DNA of 64,000 nucleotides from Paenilisteria newyorkensis (GCF_000766145.1 NZ_JNFB01000007.1:1-64000), one strand, 5' to 3'. Positions 42,684-53,101 are shown, counted from the stretch's first letter. A program made the numbers and translations. Notes: a model not told the origin generated them from the letters alone.

Positions 42684-42737
42684 AAAAAAAAGGCGCTAAG
42701 TAACTGGGGAGAATTCTCCTAGATACTTAGCGCCTCT
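42684..42737. terminator. Bidirectional terminator between tagO and the LCP gene
   Basis: GGCGCTAAGTA/TACTTAGCGCC with inner GGAGAATTCTCC. Seven A residues on the left give a strong T tract for the minus strand; the plus-strand tail (TCTTATTATTT) is weaker. Confidence 0.9.
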
Positions 42738-42743
42738 TATTAT

Positions 42744-43784
42744 TTAATTCTCTTCGCTGTACGGTAATGCGTTAGGGAATGGCTTATTGACACCTTGAAG
42801 TTGCCCAGCAAATTCATTAGCAACACTCTGCACAGAGTTCTCGTCTAGTTGGTAATAATAGACGCCATCTTGCGGGGCATCTGCTCCTTTAAGCGAGAGA
42901 GATTTCATGTCAATATCATTCGTCATACCATATTTAGCAATGGAAAGCATCTGTGAAAAAGTCATATTTGTTTTCATGTTGTCTCCAACAGCTTTAATAA
43001 CATCGGAGTACTTATTTATGGAGCCGATAGAGGTGGACTTATCAATAATTGCCTTCATAACGAGCTGTTGTCGCTTGCCGCGCTCGATGTCATTATCGAT
43101 ATGTCGTGTTCTAGAAAGCGCTAATGCTTGCTCTCCATCGAGTTTTTGCTTTCCTTTTTTCAGTGTAATAGTACCAGCTTGGTCTTTTGAGTTTTGTTCC
43201 GTGAAATCAACGGGAACATCAACTTCAACACCGTCCAGAGCGTCAACTATTTCCAAGAAAGCGTCGAAATTGAAGCGAACATAGTAATCGACAGGAACTT
43301 GGAACAAATCTTCTACTGTTTTCATCGTTAGCTCAGGACCACCATACGCATGAGCAGCGTTTATTTTTGTATATCTGTCAGTTTTACCGTCTTTGCTTTC
43401 TATATGGACGTAAGAGTCACGAGGAATACTTGTCATCTCGAGTTTGTTATCTTTTACATTGAGCGTTGCTAAGATAAGTGCATCGCTACGAGGATTACCG
43501 CCATTATTCGCTTGTCGTTTTGTACTATCATCTACACCGATAATTAGAAAAGAAAAGCTGTCTTTAATCGGGTCAACATCTTTATTACGTAGAGATGATG
43601 CCTCTCCGCTTCTCACGTTATCGTAGGAATTATCTACAGCAAGTTTTGCCGAACTGAACAAATATGTAGCATATCCAGCACACGCAAGTACGATTAGCAT
43701 CAATGGAATCAGGACTGAAAAAAGTACCAGTCGGCGGCGTTTATACTTCGCGCTTCTTGGAGCTGGGCTTTTGTTTATAGGCAT
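42744..43784 (-). CDS. LytR-CpsA-Psr family wall polymer ligase
   Basis: Membrane-anchored enzyme that transfers undecaprenyl-linked anionic polymers such as wall teichoic acid to peptidoglycan. 346 residues: a short basic cytoplasmic N-terminus, one membrane segment (LVLFSVLIPLMLIVLACAGYATYL, about 19-43), and the LCP domain at about 75-250 with FLIIGVDDSTKR, RSDALILATLN, SIPRDSYV, NAAHAYGGPELTMKTVE and LSRTRHIDNDIERGKRQQ, including the arginines that bind pyrophosphate. Convergent with tagO, matching its functional link. Paralogues are usual, so the exact family member is not assigned. Confidence 0.92.
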   Translation of the reverse strand: MPINKSPAPRSAKYKRRRLVLFSVLIPLMLIVLACAGYATYLFSSAKLAVDNSYDNVRSGEASSLRNKDVDPIKDSFSFLIIGVDDSTKRQANNGGNPRSDALILATLNVKDNKLEMTSIPRDSYVHIESKDGKTDRYTKINAAHAYGGPELTMKTVEDLFQVPVDYYVRFNFDAFLEIVDALDGVEVDVPVDFTEQNSKDQAGTITLKKGKQKLDGEQALALSRTRHIDNDIERGKRQQLVMKAIIDKSTSIGSINKYSDVIKAVGDNMKTNMTFSQMLSIAKYGMTNDIDMKSLSLKGADAPQDGVYYYQLDENSVQSVANEFAGQLQGVNKPFPNALPYSEEN

Positions 43785-44033
43785 GAATTATTTTCTCCTT
43801 ATAATTAAATTTCTAGCTAAATCCCGAAGTAAAGTATTTGCATATGCAATAGATGCAATTGTACCATGATAAGAAGCTTGGTTTGTTACAGTAAATTTAC
43901 GTTTGCTTTAAAGTTATAGTAAAGAACATTGCAAAACAAAGGTGCTTTTTTCTATTATACATAAGTAAGGCGTAAAAGAACATTAAAATCATCATAAATA
44001 AGGCAAAATAAGTCGTATGTAATAGCATTTTAG

Positions 44034-44576
44034 TTAAATTATTCCACGACTATACTGTTTTATAGCTTTTAAGGTTTTTGTACTCATATCCAATTCTGAT
44101 ACCGTTTTTTCGAAGTGAAACCCTAATTTTTCTAACAATCTGATAGAAGCTTCGTTTTCTGGAGCTACTTTTGCTGTGAAAATAAGAATGTTGCTTGTTG
44201 ATTGGACTATTTGCATGAATGCTTGGAGAACCTCTGACATAATGCCAGACCCCCAGTATTTTTTCTTCAGTTCATATCCAACCTCAGCAGTCATTGTATC
44301 AATGTACAACTCATTAATGCCAAAAGAGCCGATTATTTCACCACTGGTTTTATCCATAATAACATACCTGTTAGCTGCTTTTTCTTGAAGTATAGCCAAG
44401 ATAATTTCGCGCGCTTGCTCAACTGTGCTAAATGTCTCAATATTCATAAAGCGTGTTACATCTTCATCTGACCATACCTGTAGCATTTGATCGGCATCAT
44501 CGAAAGTCATCCTCCTATTTTGCGTGCGCGTGGTTTCGAATTCGGTAGGTATTTTTCGCAATATATCTACTAACAT
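44034..44576 (-). CDS. GNAT N-acetyltransferase, RimJ/RimL type
   Basis: 180 residues with the ribosomal-protein-acetyltransferase-like layout: TTRTQNRRMTFDDADQMLQVWSDEDVTRFM, the acetyl-CoA region YELKKKYWGSGIMSEVLQAFM and NEASIRLLEKLGFHFE. Substrate unknown. It begins directly after the stop of the upstream YigZ-family gene on the same strand, so the two form an operon. Confidence 0.8.
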   Translation of the reverse strand: MLVDILRKIPTEFETTRTQNRRMTFDDADQMLQVWSDEDVTRFMNIETFSTVEQAREIILAILQEKAANRYVIMDKTSGEIIGSFGINELYIDTMTAEVGYELKKKYWGSGIMSEVLQAFMQIVQSTSNILIFTAKVAPENEASIRLLEKLGFHFEKTVSELDMSTKTLKAIKQYSRGII

Positions 44577-45212
44577 TTAGCTAACATCCTTTTCACGATA
44601 TTTTTTCCCAGTTTCATGCATTTCCACCTGCCCATTTGTTAAGTTTGTAGCCCACTCTTGAAATAAAGCGACATCATTACTATCAACATAAACATCAAGA
44701 ACAACTTTATCAGTGAAGGCTGTACCGGCGATTTGGTACCCTTTTTTCTCCAGCGCGTTTTCAAATTTTGCGTGGGAGGAGTAATCAAGTGTGCATGAGA
44801 TAATAATAGCAAGCGAACGCTCTACGATGCCTAAAGTGCTACAAGTTTCGCTAACCGCATTACTATATGCGCGTACAAGACCACCAGCCCCTAGTTTGAC
44901 GCCACCAAAATATCTAGTGACAACAACAGCAACATCTTTTAATTGTTTCTTCTTTAAAACTTCAAGCATCGGCACACCAGCTGTACCGCTTGGTTCCCCA
45001 TCATCATTAGCTTTTTGATACTGATCACGCTCGCCAAGCAAGTAGGCAGAGCAGTTATGACTAGCATTCCAATTTTTCTTTTTGACATTAAGAATGAATT
45101 CTTGCGCGGATTGCTCATCTGTGGCTCGAATAATAGAGCAAATAAATCTAGATTTTTCAATAATTATTTCATGTTGCCCAGCTACCTTAATTGTTAAATA
45201 TTTTTCTAGCAT
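44577..45212 (-). CDS. yvyE: YigZ/YvyE (IMPACT) family protein
   Basis: 211 residues: an N-terminal IMPACT domain (SRFICSIIRATDEQSAQEF, CSAYLLGERDQYQKANDDGEPSGTAGVPMLEVL, VVVTRYFGGVKLGAGGLVRAYSNAV) and a C-terminal DUF1949 ferredoxin-like domain. The family is linked to translation and stress in eukaryotes; its bacterial role is not established. I use ATG 45212, just behind TTGGAGG; the TTG at 45224 overlaps that site. It is divergent from degU, its neighbour in Bacillus too. Confidence 0.87.
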   Translation of the reverse strand: MLEKYLTIKVAGQHEIIIEKSRFICSIIRATDEQSAQEFILNVKKKNWNASHNCSAYLLGERDQYQKANDDGEPSGTAGVPMLEVLKKKQLKDVAVVVTRYFGGVKLGAGGLVRAYSNAVSETCSTLGIVERSLAIIISCTLDYSSHAKFENALEKKGYQIAGTAFTDKVVLDVYVDSNDVALFQEWATNLTNGQVEMHETGKKYREKDVS

Positions 45213-45623
45213 ATAGGCCTCCAATAGTTAATTTAATGATCTTATTTCACATTCTAACGGAAAAAAGGAAGCGTGTATAGTTAGAAAATGTGTTTGTAGC
45301 ATATTTGAAAGGTGAAGTGGGAGCAAATTCATGGTATAATGAATGTCGTTGTTACTTTCGATAGATAAAATTTTTATCGTCTAGGCATTTTTGTGGGAGA
45401 CTCGAAATATATCAAGTGATAATCTCTCACGGATTGTATAGGAAGTAATTGGCGAACATAACATAATTATGAGAACGATGGCTTCTAGAAAAGCATGAAA
45501 TGATACAGAGAAAAGCTATAGGAATATAGTCGATAAATTAATCTGAGTGGTCTTTAGAGCTACTAAAGGGATAAAAATGGGAACGAATATGAAAATAAGA
45601 ATTTTGAAGGAGGATTTCTCATT
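45213..45623 (+). promoter_or_regulatory. degU promoter and long leader
   Basis: Extended -10 TG-G-TATAAT at 45332-45340 directed toward degU leaves a leader of about 275 bases without a gene. The promoter for the divergent yvyE operon must also lie here; I could not place it. Confidence 0.5.
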
Positions 45624-46310
45624 ATGACTGTAAAAATCATGATTGTAGACGATCATCAATTATTTCGTGAAGGTATAAAGCGTATACTAGAACTAGAAGA
45701 TTCATTTGAAGTAGTTGCAGAAGCCGAAAATGGAAAAAATATAGTTGCTAAGGTGCGCGAATATCGACCAGACATCGTGCTTATGGATATAAATATGCCT
45801 ACTGTAAACGGTCTGGATGCCACAGAAATGCTAGTGAGACAATTTCCGAGTATAAAAGTGGTGGTGTTGACTATTCATGATACAGATGAATTTGTTACAG
45901 AGGCTCTGCGCGCTGGAGCAGTGGGCTATTTACTTAAAGAAATGGACGCTAAAGATCTTGTTGATGCTATCAAGACAGTGGAAGATGGTGGGGCATATAT
46001 CCACCCGAAAGCTGCTATCAAATTAGTTCGTGAATATCGTCATTTGGCTAGTACTAATAATGCACAGGGCGCGTATGGTTATCAGCAACCGGAAGTCAAG
46101 ATGCCATTACATATTCTCACGCACAGAGAATGTGAAGTTTTGCAGCTATTGACGGATGGTAAAAGTAATCGTGGCATTGGAGAAACACTTTTCATTAGTG
46201 AGAAGACTGTTAAAAATCACGTGAGTAGTATTTTACAAAAAATGAAAGTAAACGATCGTACGCAAGCTGTTGTGACTGCAATCAAAAATGGCTGGGTATT
46301 CATCAGATAA
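45624..46310 (+). CDS. degU: Response regulator DegU (orphan)
   Basis: NarL-type regulator, 228 residues: receiver domain with acidic pocket VDDH and phosphorylation site Asp55 in [10 protein letters not shown], and a LuxR-type helix-turn-helix C-terminus ([45 protein letters not shown]). In Bacillus degS precedes it, but here no histidine kinase is adjacent, as known for Listeria, where orphan DegU is part of the temperature switch for flagellar genes. AAGGAGG precedes ATG. Confidence 0.94.
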   Translation: MTVKIMIVDDHQLFREGIKRILELEDSFEVVAEAENGKNIVAKVREYRPDIVLMDINMPTVNGLDATEMLVRQFPSIKVVVLTIHDTDEFVTEALRAGAVGYLLKEMDAKDLVDAIKTVEDGGAYIHPKAAIKLVREYRHLASTNNAQGAYGYQQPEVKMPLHILTHRECEVLQLLTDGKSNRGIGETLFISEKTVKNHVSSILQKMKVNDRTQAVVTAIKNGWVFIR

Positions 46311-46334
46311 AATCGTTAAATTTGAGGTGACTTT

Positions 46335-47186
46335 ATGGGGGAGAAAATTGCTATCGTGACTGACAGTACTGCTTATTTACCCCAAGCAGTAATCGATAAG
46401 TTTGAGATTTATAGTGTGGCGCTTTCTGTGACGATTGACGGGAAGTCTTATGTGGAGAATAAAGATATCGATGAAAGCAACTTTTATGGCATTGTGAAGG
46501 CGGCTAAATCCTTTCCAACAACGTCTCAACCAGCGCCAGGTGATTTTGTTCTTTTATATGAAAAATTGCGGGACAAGGGCTTTGATAAAGTTATTAGCGT
46601 CCATCTTAGTAGCGGGATTAGCGGTACCTATCAGAATGCTGTATCGGCTGGAGCAATGGTAGAAGGCATTCACGTTACGGCGTACGATTCTGAAATAGCG
46701 TGTATGGCTATGGGAATGCTAGTGGAGAAGGCTGCAAAATTAGCAACTACAGGAGCTGAATTAGACGTCATTTTGGCGCAATTGGATGCTATGCGTGATG
46801 CTATGGGTGCTTATTTCATTGTGGATGACTTAAATCATCTTGCAAGAGGTGGTAGGCTTTCCAATGCTCAAGCGATTATTGGGAGTGTTCTCCAAATTAA
46901 GCCAATCCTTCATTTTGAGGAGGCAAAGATTGTTCTGTTCGAAAAAATTAGAACACAGAAAAAAGCATTTCGCAGAATTGAAGGTCTTTTAGCTGAGGCT
47001 GTAGAAAATGGTCAAGCGCAACAAGCATACATTGTTCATGGCAATTGCTATGAAAAAGCAGAGAACTGGAGAGCGGAGTTACAGAAGGCACATCCTAATG
47101 TAGATTTTAATATCAGCTATTTCGGCCCGGTTATTGCAACGCACCTTGGTGAAGGTTCGTTAGCTCTCGTATGGACAATAAAATAA
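46335..47186 (+). CDS. degV: DegV family fatty-acid-binding protein
   Basis: Binds a single fatty acid and serves as the carrier subunit for fatty acid kinase in Firmicutes. 283 residues with IVTDSTAYLP, TSQPAPGDF, VHLSSGISGTYQNA and DDLNHLARGGRLSNAQA. 24 bases after degU, so probably co-transcribed; ends at a good terminator. Several DegV paralogues are usual, so which kinase it serves is open. Confidence 0.9.
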   Translation: MGEKIAIVTDSTAYLPQAVIDKFEIYSVALSVTIDGKSYVENKDIDESNFYGIVKAAKSFPTTSQPAPGDFVLLYEKLRDKGFDKVISVHLSSGISGTYQNAVSAGAMVEGIHVTAYDSEIACMAMGMLVEKAAKLATTGAELDVILAQLDAMRDAMGAYFIVDDLNHLARGGRLSNAQAIIGSVLQIKPILHFEEAKIVLFEKIRTQKKAFRRIEGLLAEAVENGQAQQAYIVHGNCYEKAENWRAELQKAHPNVDFNISYFGPVIATHLGEGSLALVWTIK

Positions 47187-47196
47187 ATATTTTCAG

Positions 47197-47222
47197 CCTC
47201 CTATTAGTTTAGGAGGTTTTTT
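47197..47222 (+). terminator. Terminator of degV
   Basis: CCTCCTA/TAGGAGG stem followed by TTTTTTA. Confidence 0.88.
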
Positions 47223-47373
47223 ACTAGTATAGCGCACAAACAAGAAAAAATAAAAAGCATAAAAAAGTTCAAACAAACCATAAAAAGTCTGAGAAAAGGC
47301 CGAAAAAGTAAATATTACTCTAAAATGTATGCCAATAAAGCTGTAATCAGGGATGAAAATCGGAATATGGCAA

Positions 47374-47403
47374 TTGGCAAACATTTTTTATTTCGTGTAT
47401 AAA
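47374..47403 (+). promoter_or_regulatory. Promoter of comFA-comFC
   Basis: TTGGCA (47374-47379), 18-bp spacer, TATAAA (47398-47403). Two imperfect AT-boxes (47356-47368, 47378-47390) overlap it and could bind ComK. The predicted start site near 47410 lies after the first in-frame ATG at 47353, which rules that codon out as the start. Confidence 0.6.
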
Positions 47404-47424
47404 TGGGTATACGAGGTGAGGATA

Positions 47425-48765
47425 TTGCAGAGAAAAATAGAGGGAAGGCTATTTTCAGAAGAAGAAACCCTTGATAGTAAAGGCATGCAACAAGTTAAAG
47501 CGATTCAAATCAATGAGAATAAGAAATTGTGTTTTAGATGCGGAAATAATCAAGAGACCCTGTTTTTTAAATCTCCTTGCAGTCATTGTGGTAGTGAAGA
47601 ATGTTGGTATTGCAGAAACTGTATCATAATGGGGAAGATGACGGCGTGTGCCAACCTTTTCTTTTTACCTAGCGTGATGAGTACCTCACATCAAAGAGAT
47701 ACTTACTTGGCTTGGAAAGGAGAATTATCCCCAGGTCAACGAGTGGCATCCGATAAAGTGCATCAAGCCGTAAAGGATAGAGAAAACCTACTTTTATGGG
47801 CCGTGGCTGGTTCTGGGAAGACAGAAATGATGTTTGAAGGGATGAATGAAGTGCTGGTCAACGGTGGGCGTCTGTGTGTGGCTTCACCCAGAGTAGATGT
47901 TTGTTTGGAACTATTTCCACGGTTGCAAGAAGTGTTTCCGGACGTGGATATGGTTTGTCTATACGGCGATTCGACAGATGTTTACAATGGGGAACGTTTT
48001 GTAGTAGCGACAACCCATCAACTCGTTAGATTTTATGAAGCGTTTGATGTTGTTTTTATAGATGAGGTGGACGCCTTTCCGTATGCTAAAGACCCATTTT
48101 TGGAATACGCTGTTAAAAAAGCACAATTACGAACAGGTTGCTCCATTTTTATTACAGCAACGCCAGACAGAAAATGGCAAAAAGAATGCGGTAATGGAAA
48201 GCGTAATTTTGTGAAAGTCCCGGCGCGTTACCATAGAAAATCGCTTCCTGTTCCTCAGAAAATATGGGTAGGGAATTGGAAAAAAGAATTACAAAAACAA
48301 AAAATTCCTAGCAAGATACACCAATGGATGAGACAAAAGCTGAGCGAGGATTGTCCCGTCTTACTGTTTTTTCCGGAAATCAAAGTCATGCTAGAGGTGG
48401 CAAGCATCCTTGAACATCTAAACTTCGAGCCGCTTTTGACGGTTCATTCGGCGGATCCAGAGAGGAAAGAAAAGGTGCAACAAATGCGAGACGGAACGAT
48501 TCGATTATTACTTACAACGACAATTCTTGAGCGTGGAGTAACCTTTACAAATGTGCAGGTAGGCGTCTTCGGAAGTGAAGGGAGAATTTTCACGGAATCA
48601 GCCTTGGTCCAAATATCAGGTCGCGCTGGACGGAAATTTGATTATCCAAGTGGAGATGTGTTATTTTTTCACAATGGTGTTTCTAAAAATATGGCATTGG
48701 CGATTTCGCAAATAAAAATGATGAATCAACTTGGAAAGCGTCAAGGGTTGTTAGATGAAAACTAA
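47425..48765 (+). CDS. comFA: Competence helicase ComFA
   Basis: ATP-dependent DNA translocase that helps pull transforming DNA through the ComEC channel. 446 residues from TTG 47425, preceded by GAGGTGAGG. N-terminal zinc cluster CFRCGN...CSHCGSEECWYCRNC, helicase domain 1 with Walker A AVAGSGKTEM and DEVDAFPYA as the DEAD-like box, and domain 2 with TTTILERGVTF and QISGRAGRKFDYPSGD. Overlaps comFC by 11 bases. No truncation is visible, so the machinery looks intact. Confidence 0.92.
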   Translation: MQRKIEGRLFSEEETLDSKGMQQVKAIQINENKKLCFRCGNNQETLFFKSPCSHCGSEECWYCRNCIIMGKMTACANLFFLPSVMSTSHQRDTYLAWKGELSPGQRVASDKVHQAVKDRENLLLWAVAGSGKTEMMFEGMNEVLVNGGRLCVASPRVDVCLELFPRLQEVFPDVDMVCLYGDSTDVYNGERFVVATTHQLVRFYEAFDVVFIDEVDAFPYAKDPFLEYAVKKAQLRTGCSIFITATPDRKWQKECGNGKRNFVKVPARYHRKSLPVPQKIWVGNWKKELQKQKIPSKIHQWMRQKLSEDCPVLLFFPEIKVMLEVASILEHLNFEPLLTVHSADPERKEKVQQMRDGTIRLLLTTTILERGVTFTNVQVGVFGSEGRIFTESALVQISGRAGRKFDYPSGDVLFFHNGVSKNMALAISQIKMMNQLGKRQGLLDEN

Positions 48766-49444
48766 GTGCCTCCTATGTGAAACAGAGTTGATATCGGAAG
48801 TTTCTTGGGGAAGTTTATTTAAGTTAGAAAAAGAGCGTGTAATCTGTATCAGGTGCGAATCTAAGTTATATCGTATTGATAATGCTACCTGTAGCAAGTG
48901 CGGTAGACAGATGGCGGATCCTGATGAAGCGTTAATTTGCGAAGATTGCCAAAAATGGGCGAAAAAAGAACGGCAAGGCTATTTACACAAAAATATGGCT
49001 TGTTACACATATAATGAATTCGCTAAGGATCTAATGGCTCTCTATAAATACAGGGGAGATTACGCGATTGCAGCAGTTTTTGCAGAGCGATTGAAAGCAA
49101 AGTGGACAGAAATGAATAAAGAGGTCACAATACCGCTACCAATCAGTTCGGAGCGGAGAAAAGAGCGCGGATTTAATCAAACAGAAGGACTCCTTCATTT
49201 TGCAGATATTCCATTTGTGACAGAGCTAAAGAGAGAGCACACCGAAAAGCAATCTAAAAAAACACGCAAAGAAAGAATCGAGCAGGAGCAGTTCTTTTTT
49301 GTAGAAAACAAAATGGTCATTCAATCCAAAGAAATAGTACTAGTCGACGATATCTATACAACCGGAGCCACGTTGCATCTGGCCGCAGAAGCCCTTGTGA
49401 AAGCAGGTGCTAAAAGCGTATCATCACTCACTATTTTCCGTTAA
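48755..49444 (+). CDS. comFC: Competence protein ComFC, phosphoribosyltransferase-like
   Basis: 229 residues. N-terminal cysteine-rich part (CLLCE, CIRCESK, CSKCGRQ, CEDCQK) and a C-terminal phosphoribosyltransferase fold with EIVLVDDIYTTGATLHLAAEAL. It bridges ComFA to the uptake channel in current models. Start overlaps comFA by 11 bases, implying coupled translation. Confidence 0.92.
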   Translation: MKTKCLLCETELISEVSWGSLFKLEKERVICIRCESKLYRIDNATCSKCGRQMADPDEALICEDCQKWAKKERQGYLHKNMACYTYNEFAKDLMALYKYRGDYAIAAVFAERLKAKWTEMNKEVTIPLPISSERRKERGFNQTEGLLHFADIPFVTELKREHTEKQSKKTRKERIEQEQFFFVENKMVIQSKEIVLVDDIYTTGATLHLAAEALVKAGAKSVSSLTIFR

Positions 49445-49467
49445 AGCAAAATTTTCAATTATTTTAG

Positions 49468-49492
49468 GTTTGTATTTGAGGATTTGTGGAAT
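49468..49492 (+). promoter_or_regulatory. Possible sigma-B promoter of hpf
   Basis: GTTTGT (49468-49473), 13-bp spacer, TGGAAT (49487-49492), one base off the -10 consensus GGGWAT. hpf is known to be sigma-B dependent in Bacillus and Listeria. It leaves a leader of about 160 bases. Confidence 0.45.
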
Positions 49493-49659
49493 GAATAGAG
49501 TAACAGCATCATACTTACAGACTATGTAAGCAGTTGGAATATAGTAATTTTGCTCTGTGTAAATGTTTGCAAAATACTACATTATAACGTAGACTGTATC
49601 TAAGAAGTCATTCACTTCTTGCAAAGTATGATTTGTTTTATTTCAAAGGAGGAATTGCT

Positions 49660-50223
49660 ATGCTAAAGTATAACATTCGTGGCGAAAACATTGAAGTAAC
49701 GGAGCCAATTAGAGAGTATGTTGAAAAGAAAATCGACAAATTAGAGCGCTATTTCAGCGAGGCTCCAGATGCTAATGTTCATGTGAATCTTAAAGTTTAT
49801 TCCGATAAGAATGCAAAGGTTGAAGTGACCATTCCTCTCAAAAATTTAGTGTTACGTGCTGAAGAAACGAGCGGGGATTTATATGCAAGTATTGATTTAA
49901 TTGTAGATAAATTAGAGAGACAGATTCGTAAACACAAAACAAAAGTGAACCGTAAATTCCGTGATAAAGGCGCTGAGCATGATTACTTTGCTTTTTCAGA
50001 AGTAAATGGCAGTGCTGCAGCAGATGAATTTGAAAATGACAGCGAGCTAGACATTGTTCGTACAAAGGAATTTTCTTTGAAACCAATGGATAGTGAAGAA
50101 GCTGTACTTCAAATGAATTTATTAGGCCATAGTTTCTTTGTATATACGGATGCAGAGTCAGACGGCACAAATATTGTGTATCGTCGTAAAGATGGTAAAT
50201 ACGGTTTAATTGAAACCAATTAA
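49660..50223 (+). CDS. hpf: Long-form ribosome hibernation promoting factor
   Basis: Causes ribosome dimerisation (100S) in stationary phase or stress. 187 residues: an N-terminal RaiA/YfiA-type domain (about 1-105) and a C-terminal dimerisation domain ([50 protein letters not shown]), which marks the long form. I use ATG 49660, 8 bases after AAAGGAGG; the in-frame ATG at 49633 is upstream of that site. Confidence 0.95.
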   Translation: MLKYNIRGENIEVTEPIREYVEKKIDKLERYFSEAPDANVHVNLKVYSDKNAKVEVTIPLKNLVLRAEETSGDLYASIDLIVDKLERQIRKHKTKVNRKFRDKGAEHDYFAFSEVNGSAAADEFENDSELDIVRTKEFSLKPMDSEEAVLQMNLLGHSFFVYTDAESDGTNIVYRRKDGKYGLIETN

Positions 50224-50238
50224 CTTAGACTGTCCTCT

Positions 50239-50275
50239 AAAAGCCGGGATCCAAAACAAGGGGATCTCGGCTTTT
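50239..50275 (+). terminator. Terminator of hpf
   Basis: AAAAGCCGGGATCC pairs with GGATCTCGGCTTTT (one G-T pair). Confidence 0.85.
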
Positions 50276-50418
50276 GTTGTCAATACCTAATTAAAAATAA
50301 AATAGTGAATGACGAAAAACGGAGTTAAGAAGATATTTTTTTATTTAAATAAATCGCATAGCCTAGGCTTTTATACAGAATCAAAGGAAATGCGTCGAAA
50401 TGTTCACAGGAAAACAGG

Positions 50419-50448
50419 TTGTAAAAGACAGGCGAAAGATGGTAGAAT
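50419..50448 (+). promoter_or_regulatory. Promoter of secA
   Basis: TTGTAA (50419-50424), 18-bp spacer, TAGAAT (50443-50448), about 100 bases before the start. Confidence 0.6.
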
Positions 50449-50550
50449 TGTCTAGTGTGCCTGTGATAAGGCAGTTGCGTCAGAAAATGGGAAGAGCGCG
50501 ACGATTTCAACTTCAGGGAAAGTATAGAAACAGTAGAGGAGAATAAGATC

Positions 50551-53064
50551 ATGGCAGGTTTATTAAAAAAGATATTTGAATCTGGTAAAAAAGATGTTAA
50601 GTATCTAGAGAAGAAAGCAGATCAGATTGAGGCACTAGCTGAAGAAACGGCGAAGCTTTCTGATGATGAGATACGTGCGAAAACAGAGGCATTTAAAGAG
50701 CGGTATCAGAATGGAGAAACATTAGATTCTCTTTTGGTAGAGGCTTTTGCTGTTGCGCGTGAAGGAGCAAAGCGTGCACTAGGTATGTTCCCATTCCGTG
50801 TTCAATTAATGGGTGGTATCGTACTACACGAAGGTAATATTGCAGAGATGAGAACTGGGGAAGGTAAAACGCTGACAGCAACACTACCTGTTTATTTAAA
50901 TGCGCTCTCAGGCAATGGCGTGCATGTTGTTACAGTCAATGAATACTTGTCGCAACGTGATGCGGAAGAAATGGGCGTTCTATATAATTTCCTTGGTCTT
51001 TCAGTTGGACTGAATCTAAATGCGCTTTCCAGTGAAGAAAAACGTGAAGCATATGCTGCTGATATTACGTACAGTACAAACAATGAGTTAGGGTTTGATT
51101 ATTTACGTGATAACATGGTTGTTTATAAAGAGCAAATGGTTCAACGTCCGCTTTCTTATGCGGTAATTGATGAGGTCGATTCCATTCTTGTTGATGAAGC
51201 GAGAACGCCGTTGATTATTTCTGGTCAAGCAGAGAAATCGACCATTCTATACGTTCGTGCTAATTCATTCGTTGAGACATTGACAGTGGAGAAAGATTAT
51301 ACAGTTGATATTAAGACGAAATCAGTATACATGACCGAAGAGGGTATGACAAAAGGTGAGAAGTATTTCGACGTCGAGAATTTATTTGATATTGAAAGCT
51401 CTACTTTATTGCATCATATTGCGCAAGCTTTGAAAGCAAACTATACTATGCATCTTGATGTTGATTATGTTGTGCAAGACGATGAAGTATTGATTGTAGA
51501 CCAATTTACTGGTCGTATTATGAAGGGCCGTCGTTTCAGTGAAGGTTTGCACCAAGCGCTTGAGGCTAAAGAAGGCGTTACAATCCAAAATGAATCACAA
51601 ACAATGGCGACTATTACATTCCAGAACTATTTCCGTATGTACAAGAAACTATCTGGTATGACTGGTACGGCTAAAACGGAAGAAGAAGAATTCCGCGATA
51701 TTTATAACATGCGTGTTATCGAAATTCCGACGAATAAGCCAATCGTTCGTGATGACCGTGCGGATTTAATCTACACATCGATTGATGCGAAATTTAATGC
51801 TGTGGTAGAAGATATCGCTGAGCGTTATGCGAATGGGCAACCAGTACTAGTTGGTACAGTAGCCATCGAGACGTCTGAGGTTATCTCCCATAAATTAAAA
51901 CGTAAAGGTGTACCACATAGCGTTTTGAATGCGAAACAACATGAAAAAGAAGCTGAAATTATCCAGTTTGCTGGTGAAAAAGGTTCTGTAACTATCGCGA
52001 CAAATATGGCTGGTCGTGGTACGGATATTAAACTTGGCGAAGGTGCAATCGAAGCAGGCGGTTTAGCTGTTATTGGTACAGAGCGTCATGAATCAAGACG
52101 TATTGATAATCAGTTACGTGGTCGTGCAGGACGTCAAGGTGATCCAGGCGTGACACAATTCTATCTTTCAATGGAAGATGAGTTGATGAAACGTTTCGGT
52201 TCAGATAACATGAAATCGATGATGGAACGTTTTGGAATGGACGACGAAGCTATCCAAAGTAAGATGGTTAGCCGTGCCGTTGAATCTGCTCAAAAACGTG
52301 TCGAAGGAAATAACTTTGATTCGCGTAAACAAGTACTGCAATACGATGATGTTTTACGTCAACAACGTGAAGTTATTTATAAACAGCGTTATGCAGTTAT
52401 TACTGCAGAGAATAACTTGCGCTCTGTGATCGAACCAATGATTCAAAACGTCGTGAATTTTGTGGTACAGTCTAATGCACCAAGACAAGAGGATCGTGAA
52501 GAATGGAATCTGCAAGGAATTATCGATTTCGTGGAAGCGAACTTGCTACCAGAAGACGTAATTAGCGTAGATGACATTAAGAATATGGAGTCTAATGACA
52601 TTCAAGATTTCATTTTAGAAAAAGTGAATGAAGCATACAATGAAAAAGAAACATTGCTACCAGAAGAAGAATTCAATGAGTTCCAAAAAGTAGTATTGCT
52701 ACGTGTAGTAGATACGAAATGGGTAGATCATATCGATGCAATGGATCATTTACGCGATGGTATTCATCTACGTGCCTACGGTCAAATCGATCCGCTACGT
52801 GAATATCAATCAGAAGGCTTTGAAATGTTTGAAGCAATGATTAGTTCGATTGATGAGGAAGTTGCGCGTTATATTATGAAAGCTGAAATTCGTCAAAATC
52901 TTGAGCGTGAACAAGTGGCGAAAGGTGATGCTATCGATCCAAACGAAGGCAAACCGGTTGCTAAGAAACAACCAGTTCACAAAGATCAACACATTGGTCG
53001 TAATGATCCGTGTCCTTGTGGAAGTGGCGAAAAGTATAAGAACTGTCACGGAAAAGAGAAATAG
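50551..53064 (+). CDS. secA: Preprotein translocase ATPase SecA
   Basis: Drives secretory proteins through SecYEG. 837 residues: Walker [43 protein letters not shown], the preprotein cross-linking region, NBD2 with [14 protein letters not shown] and [13 protein letters not shown], and a C-terminal SEC-C zinc site [17 protein letters not shown]. The motif set and length identify the main SecA (SecA1), not SecA2. It precedes prfB as in most Firmicutes. Confidence 0.98.
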   Translation: MAGLLKKIFESGKKDVKYLEKKADQIEALAEETAKLSDDEIRAKTEAFKERYQNGETLDSLLVEAFAVAREGAKRALGMFPFRVQLMGGIVLHEGNIAEMRTGEGKTLTATLPVYLNALSGNGVHVVTVNEYLSQRDAEEMGVLYNFLGLSVGLNLNALSSEEKREAYAADITYSTNNELGFDYLRDNMVVYKEQMVQRPLSYAVIDEVDSILVDEARTPLIISGQAEKSTILYVRANSFVETLTVEKDYTVDIKTKSVYMTEEGMTKGEKYFDVENLFDIESSTLLHHIAQALKANYTMHLDVDYVVQDDEVLIVDQFTGRIMKGRRFSEGLHQALEAKEGVTIQNESQTMATITFQNYFRMYKKLSGMTGTAKTEEEEFRDIYNMRVIEIPTNKPIVRDDRADLIYTSIDAKFNAVVEDIAERYANGQPVLVGTVAIETSEVISHKLKRKGVPHSVLNAKQHEKEAEIIQFAGEKGSVTIATNMAGRGTDIKLGEGAIEAGGLAVIGTERHESRRIDNQLRGRAGRQGDPGVTQFYLSMEDELMKRFGSDNMKSMMERFGMDDEAIQSKMVSRAVESAQKRVEGNNFDSRKQVLQYDDVLRQQREVIYKQRYAVITAENNLRSVIEPMIQNVVNFVVQSNAPRQEDREEWNLQGIIDFVEANLLPEDVISVDDIKNMESNDIQDFILEKVNEAYNEKETLLPEEEFNEFQKVVLLRVVDTKWVDHIDAMDHLRDGIHLRAYGQIDPLREYQSEGFEMFEAMISSIDEEVARYIMKAEIRQNLEREQVAKGDAIDPNEGKPVAKKQPVHKDQHIGRNDPCPCGSGEKYKNCHGKEK

Positions 53065-53072
53065 TAAGATGC

Positions 53073-53101
53073 AAAAAGCCAGGATTTTTCCTGGTTTTTT
53101 G
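53073..53101 (+). terminator. Terminator of secA
   Basis: AAGCCAGG/CCTGGTTTTTT stem with an A tract before and T6 after. Confidence 0.88.
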
